64,000 nt of DNA from CAIWHR01 sp963726775 (GTDB taxonomy: Bacteria; Pseudomonadota; Gammaproteobacteria; Burkholderiales; Casimicrobiaceae), in contig CAVSDL010000012.1 of assembly GCA_963726775.1 (NCBI GenBank), forward strand, positions 124,001 through 188,000, read 5' to 3'. How positions within the stretch are numbered: position 1 is the first letter of the stretch; the number at the start of each line of letters is the position of its first letter. Positions 17,452-26,375 of the stretch are shown here, piece after piece. The notes beneath the pieces are model-generated. The model saw only the letters and a program-made list of their open reading frames with translations. It was not told the origin of the DNA and ran no database searches. The position numbers were made by a program, and so were the translations under genes.

Positions 17452-18846
17452 CTAGATCATGCCCAGAGTCTTCGGCAGCCAGATCGACAGCGTCGGCCAA
17501 TACGTGACCACCAGGAGGAAGCCCAGCATCGTGAGCAGCCACGGCCACACGGCGATCGTCAGTTCGGTGATTCCCATCTTCGTGATGCCTGACGCGACAT
17601 AGAGGTTGAGCCCCACCGGCGGATGGCACATGCCGACTTCCATGTTGACCACCATCATGATGCCGAAGTGGATGGGGTCGATTCCAAGTTTCATCGCCAC
17701 CGGGAACAGGATAGGCGCCATGATCAGTACGATCGACGACGGCTCCATCACGTTGCCGGCGAGCAGCAGCACGATGTTGACAAAAAGCAGGAAGGCGATC
17801 ACGCCGAGCCCCTTGTCGAGCATCCAGGCAGCGAGCTCCTGCGGAATCTGCTCCGAGGTCATCAGGTAGGAGAACATGACCGCGTTGGTGATGATGTACA
17901 GCAGCATCGCGCTCATGTTCGCCGAGTCGAGCAGCACCTTGGGCACCTTGGCAAGCGACATGTCCTTGTAGACGAACACCGCGACGAAGAACGCATAGAC
18001 GGCGCTCATCGCGGCGGCTTCGGTCGGCGTGAAGATGCCGGAGTAAATGCCGCCTATCACGACCACGACGAGCAGCAGCCCCCAGATGCTCGCGCGAAAC
18101 GTGGTCCAGCGCTCCGGCCACGTCGCTTTCGGCTGCCGCGGGTAGTTGTTCTTGCGCGCGCGCCACCACGTCGTGAGGCCGAGCATCGTCGCGAGGACGA
18201 GGCCCGGAATGATCCCGGCGATGAACAGGGCGCCGACCGACGTGTTCGTCGCCACCGCATACATCACCATCACGATCGACGGCGGAATCAGTATGCCCAG
18301 CGCGCCGGAGGTCGTGATCACGCCGGCGCCGAATCGGGGCGGAAAGCCTTGCTTCACCATGGCGGGCAGGATGATCGAGCCGATCGCGACAACGGTCGCC
18401 GGGGAGCTGCCCGACACCGCCGCGAACAGCGCGCAGGCCATCACGCCGGCGAGGCCGAGCCCCCCCGCCCAGTGTCCGACCATCGACGACGCGAAATTGA
18501 TCATCCGTCGCGCGACGCCGCCGTGCGTGAGGAAGTTGCCGGCGAGAATGAAAAACGGGATCGCCATGATCTCGAATTTCTCGATGCCCGTGAAGAGCTT
18601 CAGCGCCACCGACTCGATCGGCACGGTGGTCATCGTGAACAGGTACGTGAGCACGGTCAGGCCGAGCGAGATCGAAATCGGCATTCCGGTCAGCATCAGG
18701 CCGAACAGCAGCGCAAAGATGATCCACGCGTTGGCGATCGGCACGCCGGCGAACTTCAGCATGACAGGGATCGCGATCAGCAGCGGCGGCAGGAGAGCCG
18801 GCCACCGCGGTCCGACCTCGGCGCGTTCGGGCACGAGCACGCTCAT
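17452..18846 (-). CDS. dctM: TRAP transporter large permease
   Basis: A 464-residue, about 12-helix inner-membrane protein, the DctM subunit that carries sodium-driven solute uptake in TRAP transporters. Typical segments include FFILAGNFLTHGGVARRMI, GSSPATVVAIGSIILP and VVNMEVGMCHPPVGLNLYV. The ATG overlaps the dctQ stop as ATGA, so the two permease subunits are coupled. An intrinsic terminator follows. The substrate (commonly a carboxylate) cannot be read from the permease. Confidence 0.93.
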   Translation of the reverse strand: MSVLVPERAEVGPRWPALLPPLLIAIPVMLKFAGVPIANAWIIFALLFGLMLTGMPISISLGLTVLTYLFTMTTVPIESVALKLFTGIEKFEIMAIPFFILAGNFLTHGGVARRMINFASSMVGHWAGGLGLAGVMACALFAAVSGSSPATVVAIGSIILPAMVKQGFPPRFGAGVITTSGALGILIPPSIVMVMYAVATNTSVGALFIAGIIPGLVLATMLGLTTWWRARKNNYPRQPKATWPERWTTFRASIWGLLLVVVVIGGIYSGIFTPTEAAAMSAVYAFFVAVFVYKDMSLAKVPKVLLDSANMSAMLLYIITNAVMFSYLMTSEQIPQELAAWMLDKGLGVIAFLLFVNIVLLLAGNVMEPSSIVLIMAPILFPVAMKLGIDPIHFGIMMVVNMEVGMCHPPVGLNLYVASGITKMGITELTIAVWPWLLTMLGFLLVVTYWPTLSIWLPKTLGMI

Positions 18847-19442
18847 GGCTTGCTCTCCCCGACGGGGGCCGGATGCAGGTTGTCGTCCATCGCGTAGACG
18901 TTCAGGTCCTCGATGCCTTCAACGTGCGCGACGTCGTGGCGCGGCAGTTCACCGGTCTTCGCGAATTGCCATGCCACCTGCAGGAAGCGGAAGCACATCA
19001 GGTAGCTGCCCAGCGGAATGCACAGGTAGACGATCCACTTCGGGATCTCGAGGTCGGGGGACACCGAGCTGGTGTGCGCGATATCCCAGGTGAACGCGGC
19101 GCCCAATGTGCCGACGATGCCGGTGAACGTCGCCCCGGCCAGAAGGCCGAACAGCACGTACGCCCTGCGCGTTGTGCCGGGGAGGCGGTTGATCATCACG
19201 TCCACGCCAACGTGGATGCCGGTGCGCACGCCGTAGGCGGCGCCGAACTTGGCCATCCATACGAACATGTAGATGCAAAGTTCCTGCGCCCAGGAAAGAT
19301 CGATCTTCAGCAGGGCGTCCTGCACGCCGGGTATCGCCATCCCCGCGGCGTAGCGATGGACCACCGCTACGAAAATGAGCAGCGTCGCGCACCCCATCAG
19401 GAATGCGATCAGCCACTCTTCCAGGTGATCCAGGAACTTCAT
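18843..19442 (-). CDS. dctQ: TRAP transporter small permease
   Basis: A 199-residue membrane protein with four predicted helices (about residues 10-30, 50-70, 92-115 and 133-152), the DctQ subunit that associates with DctM. The WAQELCIYMFVWMAKFGAAY stretch is family-typical. A short hydrophilic C-terminal extension of about 45 residues (after QVAWQFAKTGELPRHD) is a little longer than many homologues. It lies 134 bases after dctP, separated by a strong hairpin, and overlaps dctM by four bases. Confidence 0.9.
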   Translation of the reverse strand: MKFLDHLEEWLIAFLMGCATLLIFVAVVHRYAAGMAIPGVQDALLKIDLSWAQELCIYMFVWMAKFGAAYGVRTGIHVGVDVMINRLPGTTRRAYVLFGLLAGATFTGIVGTLGAAFTWDIAHTSSVSPDLEIPKWIVYLCIPLGSYLMCFRFLQVAWQFAKTGELPRHDVAHVEGIEDLNVYAMDDNLHPAPVGESKP

Positions 19443-19505
19443 GGCGCCTCCTCGCCGTCGTCCGTGACGGCCGCCGCTCCCCTCGCGTCGGTGCGCGGCA
19501 AGTGC

Positions 19506-19552
19506 AACAAAAACGCCACTGGCGGTGCGGAAATCCGCGCGGTCAGTGGCGT
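19506..19552 (-). terminator. Intercistronic terminator/attenuator between dctP and dctQ
   Basis: Minus strand: perfect nine-base stem ACGCCACTG (19552-19544) with CAGTGGCGT (19521-19513), an inner GCGG/CCGC pairing, then a T-rich run TTTTTGTTG. It begins 25 bases after the dctP stop. In a dctP-dctQ-dctM operon such a partial terminator would give more binding protein than permease. Confidence 0.75.
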
Positions 19553-19576
19553 CGCGTCAGGAATCGCGTCGGGAGC

Positions 19577-20578
19577 CTACGGCTTGAAGTCGGTCTCTTT
19601 GTAGACCTCGGCGATGATGTCCTTGCCGATCCGCGACTCGTTATCCTTGTGGACGACGACGAGCGCCTTTTTCATCGCGGCCTTCTGCTCCGGGGTGAGC
19701 TTGAGGATCTCGGTCTTGCCGCTCTTCCTCACCGCTTCGAGCGCGTCGTCGTTCTCCTTCTGCGCGATTTCGTTGGCGTATTTGGTCGCGTCCTTCATCG
19801 CGCCTTCCAGCGCCGTGTGGATGTCGGGGGGCAGGCCATCCCAGAATTTCTTGTTGACGATCACCGCGTAGCCGAGATAGCCGTGCTCGGTCAGCGCCAG
19901 GAACTTCTGCACCTCCTGCATCTTCTGGGTGTAGAAGTTCGACGGGGGATTCTCGGTGCCGTCGACCACGCCCGTCTGCAGCGCCTGGTAGACCTCGGAG
20001 AATGCCATCACCTGCGGAATCGAACCGAGCGCCTTCATCTCGTCGCCCAGCACCTTGGACGACTGGATCCGCATCTTGAGGCCCTTGTAATCGGCCGGAA
20101 TCCGGATGGCCTTGTTGGCGCTCATCACCTTGAAGCCGTTGTCCCAGTAGGCGAGCCCGACGATGCCTTTGGACTCGAGCTTCTTGAAGAGCCCCTTGCC
20201 CACCGGACCATCGGTGACTTTGTGCAGCTCGGCGTAGCTGTCGAATATGTAAGGCAGATCGAAAACTTCGAACTCGCGCACGCCGAGCGGGCCGAATTTG
20301 GCGAGCGATGGCGCCAGCATCTGCACCGAACCCAGTTGCAGCGCTTCCATTTCCTCGCCGTCCTTGAACAGGGAGCTGTTCGGATACACCTCCACCTTGA
20401 CGCGGCCCTTGGTGCGCTCTTCGGCCAGCTTCTTGAAATATTCGGCGCCTTTGCCCTTGGGGGTGTCGACGGCGACGACGTGGCTGAATTTGATGACGAC
20501 GGGCTGCTGTGCGGAAACGATGCCGGTCGACGCGAGCAGCGCCGAAGCCGCGATGGCGACCGCATGACGGAACTTCAT
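19577..20578 (-). CDS. dctP: TRAP transporter substrate-binding protein
   Basis: A 333-residue periplasmic solute receptor of the DctP family, delivering substrate to DctQM. A Sec signal peptide covers residues 1-24 (ends GIVSAQ). Family segments include FSHVVAVDTPKGKGAEYF, LPYIFDSYAELHKVTDGPVG, GVVDGTENPPSNFYTQKM and the MRIQSSKVLGDEMKALGSIP region with the conserved binding arginine. ATG 20578 is chosen for the GAGGAG upstream and for the signal peptide; the frame runs on to 20638 without support. It is the first gene of its operon, with a promoter at 20660-20688. Dicarboxylates are common ligands but this is not shown. Confidence 0.93.
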   Translation of the reverse strand: MKFRHAVAIAASALLASTGIVSAQQPVVIKFSHVVAVDTPKGKGAEYFKKLAEERTKGRVKVEVYPNSSLFKDGEEMEALQLGSVQMLAPSLAKFGPLGVREFEVFDLPYIFDSYAELHKVTDGPVGKGLFKKLESKGIVGLAYWDNGFKVMSANKAIRIPADYKGLKMRIQSSKVLGDEMKALGSIPQVMAFSEVYQALQTGVVDGTENPPSNFYTQKMQEVQKFLALTEHGYLGYAVIVNKKFWDGLPPDIHTALEGAMKDATKYANEIAQKENDDALEAVRKSGKTEILKLTPEQKAAMKKALVVVHKDNESRIGKDIIAEVYKETDFKP

Positions 20579-20926
20579 GGAAATCTCCTCGAGATGTGCA
20601 TTCGCCGCCTGTTGTTGACGATCTGTCGGCGTTCGCAATGCTCACTGCAGTGGCGCCAGATTAGGCATCCAACGGCCCTGGTTGTCAACCGCGGCCCCAC
20701 GGGGCGCATGGGCCGCCCGGCCACACACAAACTGCCTTGGCAGGCGCCCAGGACACGGATGCGATTCGCCGCGATGAATGCCTCGCCCCGCGCCGGCAAG
20801 CACGTGAAAACCGGAGGAGCGAACCCGTCGTCGTTCCGTTCCCGTTTGATTGAGCTCAGGGATTGCAGTCGCGGCGGCGCCGCCCGCCGCGCGCGACTGG
20901 CGATCCCGGAGAATGCGCCAGCGCGA
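20579..20926. other. Intergenic region between tilS and dctP
   Basis: 348 bases with no supported gene. It holds the dctP ribosome-binding site and promoter, and near the tilS end a strong GC hairpin (AGTCGCG at 20867-20873 with CGCGACT at 20892-20898) with no T-run on either side. That hairpin may stabilise or terminate the tilS transcript. Confidence 0.5.
20660..20688 (-). promoter_or_regulatory. Sigma-70 promoter of the TRAP operon
   Basis: Minus strand: perfect -35 TTGACA (20688-20683), 17-base spacer, -10 CCTAAT (20665-20660, four of six consensus). It lies about 80 bases upstream of the dctP ATG. Confidence 0.65.
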
Positions 20927-22321
20927 TCATTCGTGCCTCGCGTCCGGGTGCCAGCGAATCTCATATCCCGCCGCTCCGGCGGCCGCGGCGAACGCAATGT
21001 CCACACCGACACCCGATACCGCCGCGAGCAGGTCGCCGCACCATACGAGCGGAAGCGCATCGCGCTGCCAAGGCGGCACACCGGCGACCTGCAGCAGCCG
21101 TTTCAGCGTCTGGCGCGGCCGGTCGCCGGCAAGGCGGATTCGCTCGCCTCCCTTGCGCGGTCGGACGACGATCGTGCCCTGCGTCAGGATAGCCGCGGAC
21201 AATCCGGCGCCTGTCGCCGGCGCGAACTCGAGTGTCCCGTGCGGAAGTGCCAGCGCCGGTTCGCCGCGCCATCGGATTTCGAAGAGCGCGACGGCCGGAG
21301 AATGGACGACGATGCGCCCGCGATGCAATCCCAGCTCCGCGCCCCCGTGCGCGATGCGCACGCGCGCGTCGTTGGCAGCGTGAGCAAACTGGTCCTGCAT
21401 GGCTCCGAGGCGTGCGGCCGACGGCGCGCGCAGGCCATGCTGGCGCAGGAACCACCGCAGCAGGTTCCGCGCCCGATGTGGCAGGCGTTCCGCCAGAACC
21501 GCGAAGGCGACGCGATCGAGCGTAACGCCGGCCGATGGGTCGATGGCCAACGCGCCCTCGGCGTCGCGCGCCGCAAGCTCGTCGAGCAGAAGCGCAGCCT
21601 CCGCCTGATGCTTCGCGGCGCGTACGAGCGACTCCGGATACCCCGGAAACGCGGCGGCCAGCCGCGGTGCGATTTCGTGCCTCACAAAGTTGCGCTTCCG
21701 CGCCGTGTCCGCATTCGATTCGTCGACCATCCAGGCGATCCCGCGCGCAGCCGCGTACGCCTCGATCGCGGCGCCGGGGACCGTGATAAACGGACGCAAC
21801 AGCGCAGGTCCCGCGCGCGGCACGCGCAACGTCGGCATCGCCGCAAGTCCGTGCACTCCCGCACCGCGCAGCAGCTGCAGCAGCAGCGTCTCCGCCTGGT
21901 CGTCTGCATGGTGCGCAAGCGCGACAAAATCGGCGTCGACCACCTCGAAAACGGCATAGCGCGCAGCCCGTGCCGCCGCTTCGAGACCGGCGCCCTGTGC
22001 GCGATCGATGTGCACGCGATGAATCGCAAGCGGTACGCCGCGTTTCGCGCACTCCGAGGCGCAGAAGTCGGCCCACGCGTCGGCGTTGGGCGAAAGTCCG
22101 TGATGAACGTGTACGGCGGTGAGCGCGCGGCCGGGCCCGGGCATGAGCGTCGCGAGCGCGTCGAGCAGCACCGTCGAATCCCGGCCGCCGGAGAGCCCGA
22201 TGGCGATGCGCGCCGGGGCCGCGTGCGCGCGTGCATCCGGCGTGGCGGATGGCGTGCAACGCTCCAGTGCGGCTCTGGCGGCGGGCAGCACCAGGTCGGC
22301 GGCGGAGCTAGGCATCGGCAT
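20927..22321 (-). CDS. tilS: tRNA(Ile)-lysidine synthase
   Basis: A 464-residue PP-loop ATPase that converts C34 of the minor isoleucine tRNA to lysidine so that it reads AUA. The PP-loop SGGRDS is at residues 44-49, followed by VHVHHGLSPNADAW and the ALAHHADDQAETLLLQLLRG signature. The C-terminal domains include RPRKGGERIRLAGDRPRQTLKRLL, split over TilS_C. Start is ATG 22321, or 22315 six bases later; longer frames run through accA in another phase. It follows accA by 56 bases, the usual betaproteobacterial pairing. Confidence 0.94.
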   Translation of the reverse strand: MPMPSSAADLVLPAARAALERCTPSATPDARAHAAPARIAIGLSGGRDSTVLLDALATLMPGPGRALTAVHVHHGLSPNADAWADFCASECAKRGVPLAIHRVHIDRAQGAGLEAAARAARYAVFEVVDADFVALAHHADDQAETLLLQLLRGAGVHGLAAMPTLRVPRAGPALLRPFITVPGAAIEAYAAARGIAWMVDESNADTARKRNFVRHEIAPRLAAAFPGYPESLVRAAKHQAEAALLLDELAARDAEGALAIDPSAGVTLDRVAFAVLAERLPHRARNLLRWFLRQHGLRAPSAARLGAMQDQFAHAANDARVRIAHGGAELGLHRGRIVVHSPAVALFEIRWRGEPALALPHGTLEFAPATGAGLSAAILTQGTIVVRPRKGGERIRLAGDRPRQTLKRLLQVAGVPPWQRDALPLVWCGDLLAAVSGVGVDIAFAAAAGAAGYEIRWHPDARHE

Positions 22322-22377
22322 GTGCAGCGCGCGGACGCACCAGGCGCACGGCGTGTCGGACAGAGCCCGTGCCGGGA

Positions 22378-23346
22378 TCAGCCGGCGGGGATCTCCTTGA
22401 ACTTGCCATAGGACAGGACTTTGTCCTCGCGCGTCTCGAGCAGCGTTTCGAGCGGCTGCTCCTGCGCCTGGCGCAACACTTCGGACAGCACTTTCTTGAG
22501 TGCGACCATCATCGACGCAGGGTCGCGGTGCGCGCCGCCCGGCGGCTCGTTGACGACCTTGTCGACGAGGCCGAGCTGCTTCAAGCGCGGAGCGGTGATG
22601 CCGAGGGTCTCGGCAGCCTCGGCTGCATAGTCCGCGGATTTCCACAAAATCGAAGCGCAGCCCTCCGGTGAAATCACCGAGTACGTCGCGTACTGAAGCA
22701 TCAACGTGACGTCGCCGATGGCGATCGCCAGCGCGCCGCCGGAACCGCCTTCGCCGATCACGGTAACGATGACCGGCACGCGGAGGCCCGCCATCTCGTA
22801 CAGGTTGCGGCCGATAGCCTCGGATTGTCCGCGCTCCTCGGCCCCGATGCCGGGATAGGCGCCCGGCGTGTCGATGAAGGTGAACAGCGGAAGGCCGAAT
22901 TTCTCGGCCAGCTTCATCAGCCGCAGTGCCTTGCGATAACCCTCGGGCCGCGGCATTCCGAAATTCCGGTAGATCTTTTCCTTGGTGTCGCGGCCCTTCT
23001 GATGGCCGATCACCATGCAGGGCTGGCCGTTGAAGCGCGCGAGGCCGCCGACGATTGCCGGGTCGTCCGAATACGTGCGATCGCCGTGCAGCTCCCGGAA
23101 GTCGCTGAACAGGCCATTGACGTAGTCCAGCGTGTACGGTCGCTGCGGGTGCCGCGCGACCTGCGCGATCTGCCACGACGTGAGCTTGCCGTAGATTTCC
23201 TTGGTGAGCAGCTGGCTCTTTTTCTGCAGCCGCCTGATTTCGTCGGAGATGTCGACAGCCGAGTCCTCGTGGACGTAGCGGAGCTCGTCGATCTTCGCCT
23301 GCAGTTCGGCGATCGGCTGCTCGAAATCGAGAAAGGTCTGCTTCAT
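22378..23346 (-). CDS. accA: Acetyl-CoA carboxylase carboxyltransferase subunit alpha
   Basis: A 322-residue alpha subunit of the acetyl-CoA carboxylase carboxyltransferase, making malonyl-CoA for fatty-acid synthesis with AccD. Recognisable stretches are [40 protein letters not shown] and [18 protein letters not shown]. Length matches the family. It has its own extended -10 promoter and leads the accA-tilS unit. Confidence 0.96.
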   Translation of the reverse strand: MKQTFLDFEQPIAELQAKIDELRYVHEDSAVDISDEIRRLQKKSQLLTKEIYGKLTSWQIAQVARHPQRPYTLDYVNGLFSDFRELHGDRTYSDDPAIVGGLARFNGQPCMVIGHQKGRDTKEKIYRNFGMPRPEGYRKALRLMKLAEKFGLPLFTFIDTPGAYPGIGAEERGQSEAIGRNLYEMAGLRVPVIVTVIGEGGSGGALAIAIGDVTLMLQYATYSVISPEGCASILWKSADYAAEAAETLGITAPRLKQLGLVDKVVNEPPGGAHRDPASMMVALKKVLSEVLRQAQEQPLETLLETREDKVLSYGKFKEIPAG

Positions 23347-23376
23347 TGCCGGTGTCGCGCGGATTCGATGCCGGGC

Positions 23377-23385
23377 ATCATAGCA
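23377..23385 (-). promoter_or_regulatory. Extended -10 promoter of accA
   Basis: Minus strand reads TGCTATGAT: an extended -10 TG motif plus TATGAT (five of six consensus), 30 bases before the accA ATG. No clear -35, as is common for extended -10 promoters. Confidence 0.5.
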
Positions 23386-23445
23386 AAACGGGGCACGGCG
23401 CCCGATATCGCGGCGATCGGCGCGGTGCGGCCTGCGGGCATGGCC

Positions 23446-24222
23446 TCAACGAGCGAACGCGTCGTAGATGAGCTTGAGACCCGTCAGCAGCAACAGCACA
23501 TAGGTGATGGTGTAGAACGTCTGCTCCGAGATGCGCCGGTGCATCCGTACGCCGAGCCAGACGCCGAGCGGCGCGAGCGGCGCGAACAGGAGGGAGGCGG
23601 CCAGGTTGCCGACGTTGAGCTGGCCGAGGAAATGGTAGGGCACGAGTTTCGCGTAGTTGACGACGAAGAAGAACATCACCGACGTGCCGACGAACAGCGT
23701 CTTGTCGAGCTTCTGCGGCAGCATGTACACCGCGAACGGCGGCCCGCCCGCATGCGCGAGCGTGCTCGTGAAGCCGGCGAGGCTGCCCCAGAACGCGCCG
23801 GCGATCCTGCCGGGCTTGCCGCGCCCGGCTGCCAGGCGCGCGGCGATGCGTGCGGTCAGCGCCAACCACTGATTCAGGGCGAACGTCACGGCGATCACGC
23901 CGATCAACAGCCGAATTGCATTGACGGGCAGCGCGCCGAACGCGAATGCGCCGGCGCCGATTCCGAACAGGGCCCCCGGGAGCAGCGCCTTCAAATGCTC
24001 ACGCGAACCACGACCGCGGTACGCATGCACGCCGAAGAGATCCATCGCGCAGAGAATCGGCAGCATGATGCCCGCGGCCTCCGGTGGCGCGATGAAGATC
24101 GACATCAGCGGCACCGCGAGCCCGCCGGCGGCCGCGCCGAACCCGCCCTTCGCGATGCCGGTCAGCAGGATCGCGACGATCGCGACCGGGTAGAACGCGA
24201 GCGGAAAGTCGGGCCAGGGCAT
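23446..24222 (-). CDS. TauE/SafE-family transporter
   Basis: A 258-residue membrane protein of about eight helices in the TauE/SafE family, members of which export sulfite, sulfoacetate or other organic anions. The first helix is followed by the conserved LTGIAKGGFGAAAGGLAVPLM block, and the second half repeats it as AGFTSTLAHAGGPPFAVYMLP. ATG 24222 (MPWPDF) puts the first helix at the N-terminus. A GTG at 24276 overlapping the upstream stop would add 18 residues; neither has a clear ribosome-binding site. With a sulfur-oxidising context, sulfite export is attractive but unproven. Confidence 0.83.
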   Translation of the reverse strand: MPWPDFPLAFYPVAIVAILLTGIAKGGFGAAAGGLAVPLMSIFIAPPEAAGIMLPILCAMDLFGVHAYRGRGSREHLKALLPGALFGIGAGAFAFGALPVNAIRLLIGVIAVTFALNQWLALTARIAARLAAGRGKPGRIAGAFWGSLAGFTSTLAHAGGPPFAVYMLPQKLDKTLFVGTSVMFFFVVNYAKLVPYHFLGQLNVGNLAASLLFAPLAPLGVWLGVRMHRRISEQTFYTITYVLLLLTGLKLIYDAFAR

Positions 24223-24272
24223 GGCGGGGCGTCGGGCGGCGGATAGGCGGGCGCTGGAAGGGAAAGCCGCTG

Positions 24273-25193
24273 TCACGGACCGGGCGCCACCCTCGGAGGC
24301 GTGTCAATGGCGATATTGCCTGTGCGCGCATCGCGCCAGGCGGCGAACGCCTCGTTTGCGATGACCGCCGTCAGCACGATCACGCCGCCGGCGAGCGCCG
24401 CCGCACCGGGCTTCTCGCCCATCAGCGCCCAAACCCACAGCGGCCCCACAATCGGTTCCAGCAGCGCGAGCAGGCCGAGTTCCGTGGCGGACAGATGCTT
24501 CGATGCCGCGGTTGCGAGCAGGCAGCCGATGCCGAGCTGGACGCTACCCATCACCGCCAGGATCGCGAGGTCGCGCCCGGTCGCGGCGAATGGCGGGGAG
24601 AGCGCAAACGCGGCGACGAGAGAGATAAGGCCGGCGATCATCACCTGCGGCAGCATGTCGACCGTGGCGTGGAATTTGCGCAGGACTGTGACCTGGCCCG
24701 CGAAGCAGCACGACACGCCCAGCGCAAGCAGGTTGCCCGCGAAGCGTCCGGTATCGAGCGAATCGGCAAACATGACGACGATGCCGGCGAAGGCGACGGT
24801 CATCGCCATCCACGTCCGCGTCGGCACGCGTTCCTTGAGCACGACGCGCCCGGCGACCGCCGCCAGGAAAGGCGAGACACTCATCAGCACGAACGTGTTG
24901 GCAACCGTGGTACGCGTCAGTGAACCGATGAAAAAGAAGAATGTACCGGCGAGGAAGAGGCCGGACACGAGCCCGGGCTTGCCGGTCGCGACAATCGCCG
25001 CGCCCATCCGCCTGCCGTGCATCGCAAGCAGCACGCCGGCGACAAAGAGCGCCATGAACGCGGAGCGCCAGAACACGATTTCCCAGGCGTTCGTGATCGA
25101 GAGCTGGCGCACGAGGATGCCGCCGGACGACCAGCAGATCGCGGCAATGCCCATGAACAGGATCGCACGGCGGTGGCGAGCGGCGGGAGTCAC
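24273..25193 (-). CDS. EamA-family (drug/metabolite) transporter
   Basis: A 306-residue protein with ten predicted helices in two EamA repeats. The first repeat starts GIAAICWSSGGILVRQL, the second GNLLALGVSCCFAGQVTVLR. The family exports amino acids and metabolites; substrate unknown. The open frame begins at 25262, but residues encoded there correspond to an intrinsic terminator at 25217-25248 read on the same strand, so the start must be downstream. GTG 25193 or ATG 25154 are candidates, and GTG 25193 keeps a basic cytoplasmic N-terminus. It adjoins the TauE-like gene. Confidence 0.82.
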   Translation of the reverse strand: MTPAARHRRAILFMGIAAICWSSGGILVRQLSITNAWEIVFWRSAFMALFVAGVLLAMHGRRMGAAIVATGKPGLVSGLFLAGTFFFFIGSLTRTTVANTFVLMSVSPFLAAVAGRVVLKERVPTRTWMAMTVAFAGIVVMFADSLDTGRFAGNLLALGVSCCFAGQVTVLRKFHATVDMLPQVMIAGLISLVAAFALSPPFAATGRDLAILAVMGSVQLGIGCLLATAASKHLSATELGLLALLEPIVGPLWVWALMGEKPGAAALAGGVIVLTAVIANEAFAAWRDARTGNIAIDTPPRVAPGP

Positions 25194-25216
25194 AAGGGGA
25201 CAATGGACATTGCGCG

Positions 25217-25248
25217 GAAAAACGAAAACGCCGGGCGATGCCGGCGTT
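25217..25248 (-). terminator. Intrinsic terminator after the acetyltransferase gene
   Basis: Minus strand: perfect eight-base stem AACGCCGG/CCGGCGTT with a six-base loop (25248-25227), followed by TTTCGTTTTT. It ends the EVE/acetyltransferase transcript and excludes a longer N-terminus for the EamA gene. Confidence 0.8.
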
Positions 25249-25335
25249 CGTCCACGGCACAATTTTATCAGAAGGTCGCCGCGACGGCTATACGGTCACC
25301 GGGCAGGCCGTCCGATTCGCTGGTCTCGAACCGCT

Positions 25336-25839
25336 TCAGCAAACGTCGAGCAGCATCTCGACATGTGCGATGCCGTCTTCCTGGAAAGGTGCCGACACGG
25401 TGCGGAACGCAAGGCTCGCGTAGAAGGCCTCGAGCCGCATCTGCGCGGAGATCCGGATCGGGTGACCGGGCCAGACGGCGCGCGCACGCACGATGCCTTG
25501 CGTCATCAGCAGGCGGCCGAGCCCCGTTCCGCGGTAGGCCGGCATCGTCAGCACGCGGCCGATCGAAGGTTCCACGTGCTTCCGTCCGGCATCGATCACA
25601 CGCAGATACGCTGCAAGTTCCGCGGCGGCGCCGTCGTGAGTCCAGCCCAGCAGATGCCAGGCATGGGCATCGTGGCCGTCGGCATCGAGATAGGCGCAGT
25701 TCTGTTCGACGGCGAAGACCCGCTGGCGCGCGGCGAGCGCGGCGTACAGTTCGGTAGCGGCGAGGGCCGGCAGCCGCGACCACTGCCATTGCGGAGTGAT
25801 CGGCAAACCAGCCGGTGTGGCGAGCGGCGCGGATACCAT
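25336..25839 (-). CDS. ElaA-like GNAT acetyltransferase
   Basis: A 167-residue N-acetyltransferase close to E. coli ElaA, an acyl-CoA-dependent enzyme of unknown substrate. The N-terminal ELYAALAARQRVFAVEQNCAY is the ElaA signature. The acetyl-CoA loop is RVLTMPAYRGTGLGRLLM, with the R-G-x-G-x-G/L pyrophosphate-binding pattern. ATG 25839 or 25851 are both possible; longer frames overlap the EVE gene. It follows the EVE-domain gene by 56 bases and is followed by a terminator. Confidence 0.85.
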   Translation of the reverse strand: MVSAPLATPAGLPITPQWQWSRLPALAATELYAALAARQRVFAVEQNCAYLDADGHDAHAWHLLGWTHDGAAAELAAYLRVIDAGRKHVEPSIGRVLTMPAYRGTGLGRLLMTQGIVRARAVWPGHPIRISAQMRLEAFYASLAFRTVSAPFQEDGIAHVEMLLDVC

Positions 25840-25895
25840 CGCGCCGAACATAGCGCAGTCGGTGCGCGACGTCGAGCGCGAGGGTACCCCGACTC

Positions 25896-26351
25896 TCAGC
25901 CGAAATCGCCGCCGGACGGGCACCCCATCGCCGCGGCGATACGGGTGAAATCCTCGCCCGGCACGCGAAGGACGCCGAAGCGGAATGCGGCGCCCCAGTG
26001 TGTCTTGCTGCGAATGAACGACAGATCGGCGATCAACGGCTTCACGGGCGCAGGTTGCGCCGGGAGAAAATCGACATCGAGGCGAAAAGGCCGGAGACCG
26101 CCTTCGTCCACGGCCTGATAGACGGAACCGGTACGGATGCGCCCGATCGCGGTGAACGCCTGCAGCGGTTCACCGTCGGGATAACGGGACCGCGGAGAAT
26201 AGAATGCGAATCCGTCACCGGCGCGCATTCGCTCGAGCGGGCCGGCCTTGCCGTGATTGAGTTGCGTGTAGCCGCCGGCGGTGGCGCGGTCGACGTGATC
26301 CTTCGACACCACGCCGATCCAGAATTGCGGTTCACGTGCCGGATTGTCCAT
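25896..26351 (-). CDS. EVE domain-containing protein (UPF0310-like)
   Basis: A 151-residue EVE-domain protein, a PUA-like fold that binds modified nucleotides in RNA or DNA in characterised relatives. The start FWIGVVSKDHVDRATAGGY and the central GDGFAFYSPRSRYPDGEPLQ with AIGRI are typical. It stands alone, without a restriction nuclease partner, so a defence role is not suggested by neighbours. Probable two-gene transcript with the acetyltransferase. Confidence 0.82.
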   Translation of the reverse strand: MDNPAREPQFWIGVVSKDHVDRATAGGYTQLNHGKAGPLERMRAGDGFAFYSPRSRYPDGEPLQAFTAIGRIRTGSVYQAVDEGGLRPFRLDVDFLPAQPAPVKPLIADLSFIRSKTHWGAAFRFGVLRVPGEDFTRIAAAMGCPSGGDFG

Positions 26352-26375
26352 GGCTCTCTCCGGAATGGCGCATTC

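Noticed and set aside
19403..22411. A 1002-codon open frame on the plus strand opposite dctP and tilS
   Set aside because: Arg/His/Gln-rich shadow frame typical of GC-rich DNA; the minus-strand genes in the same place have clear family motifs.
20927..23176. A 749-codon frame suggesting an extended TilS
   Set aside because: The upstream part is accA out of frame; TilS homology begins at 22321.
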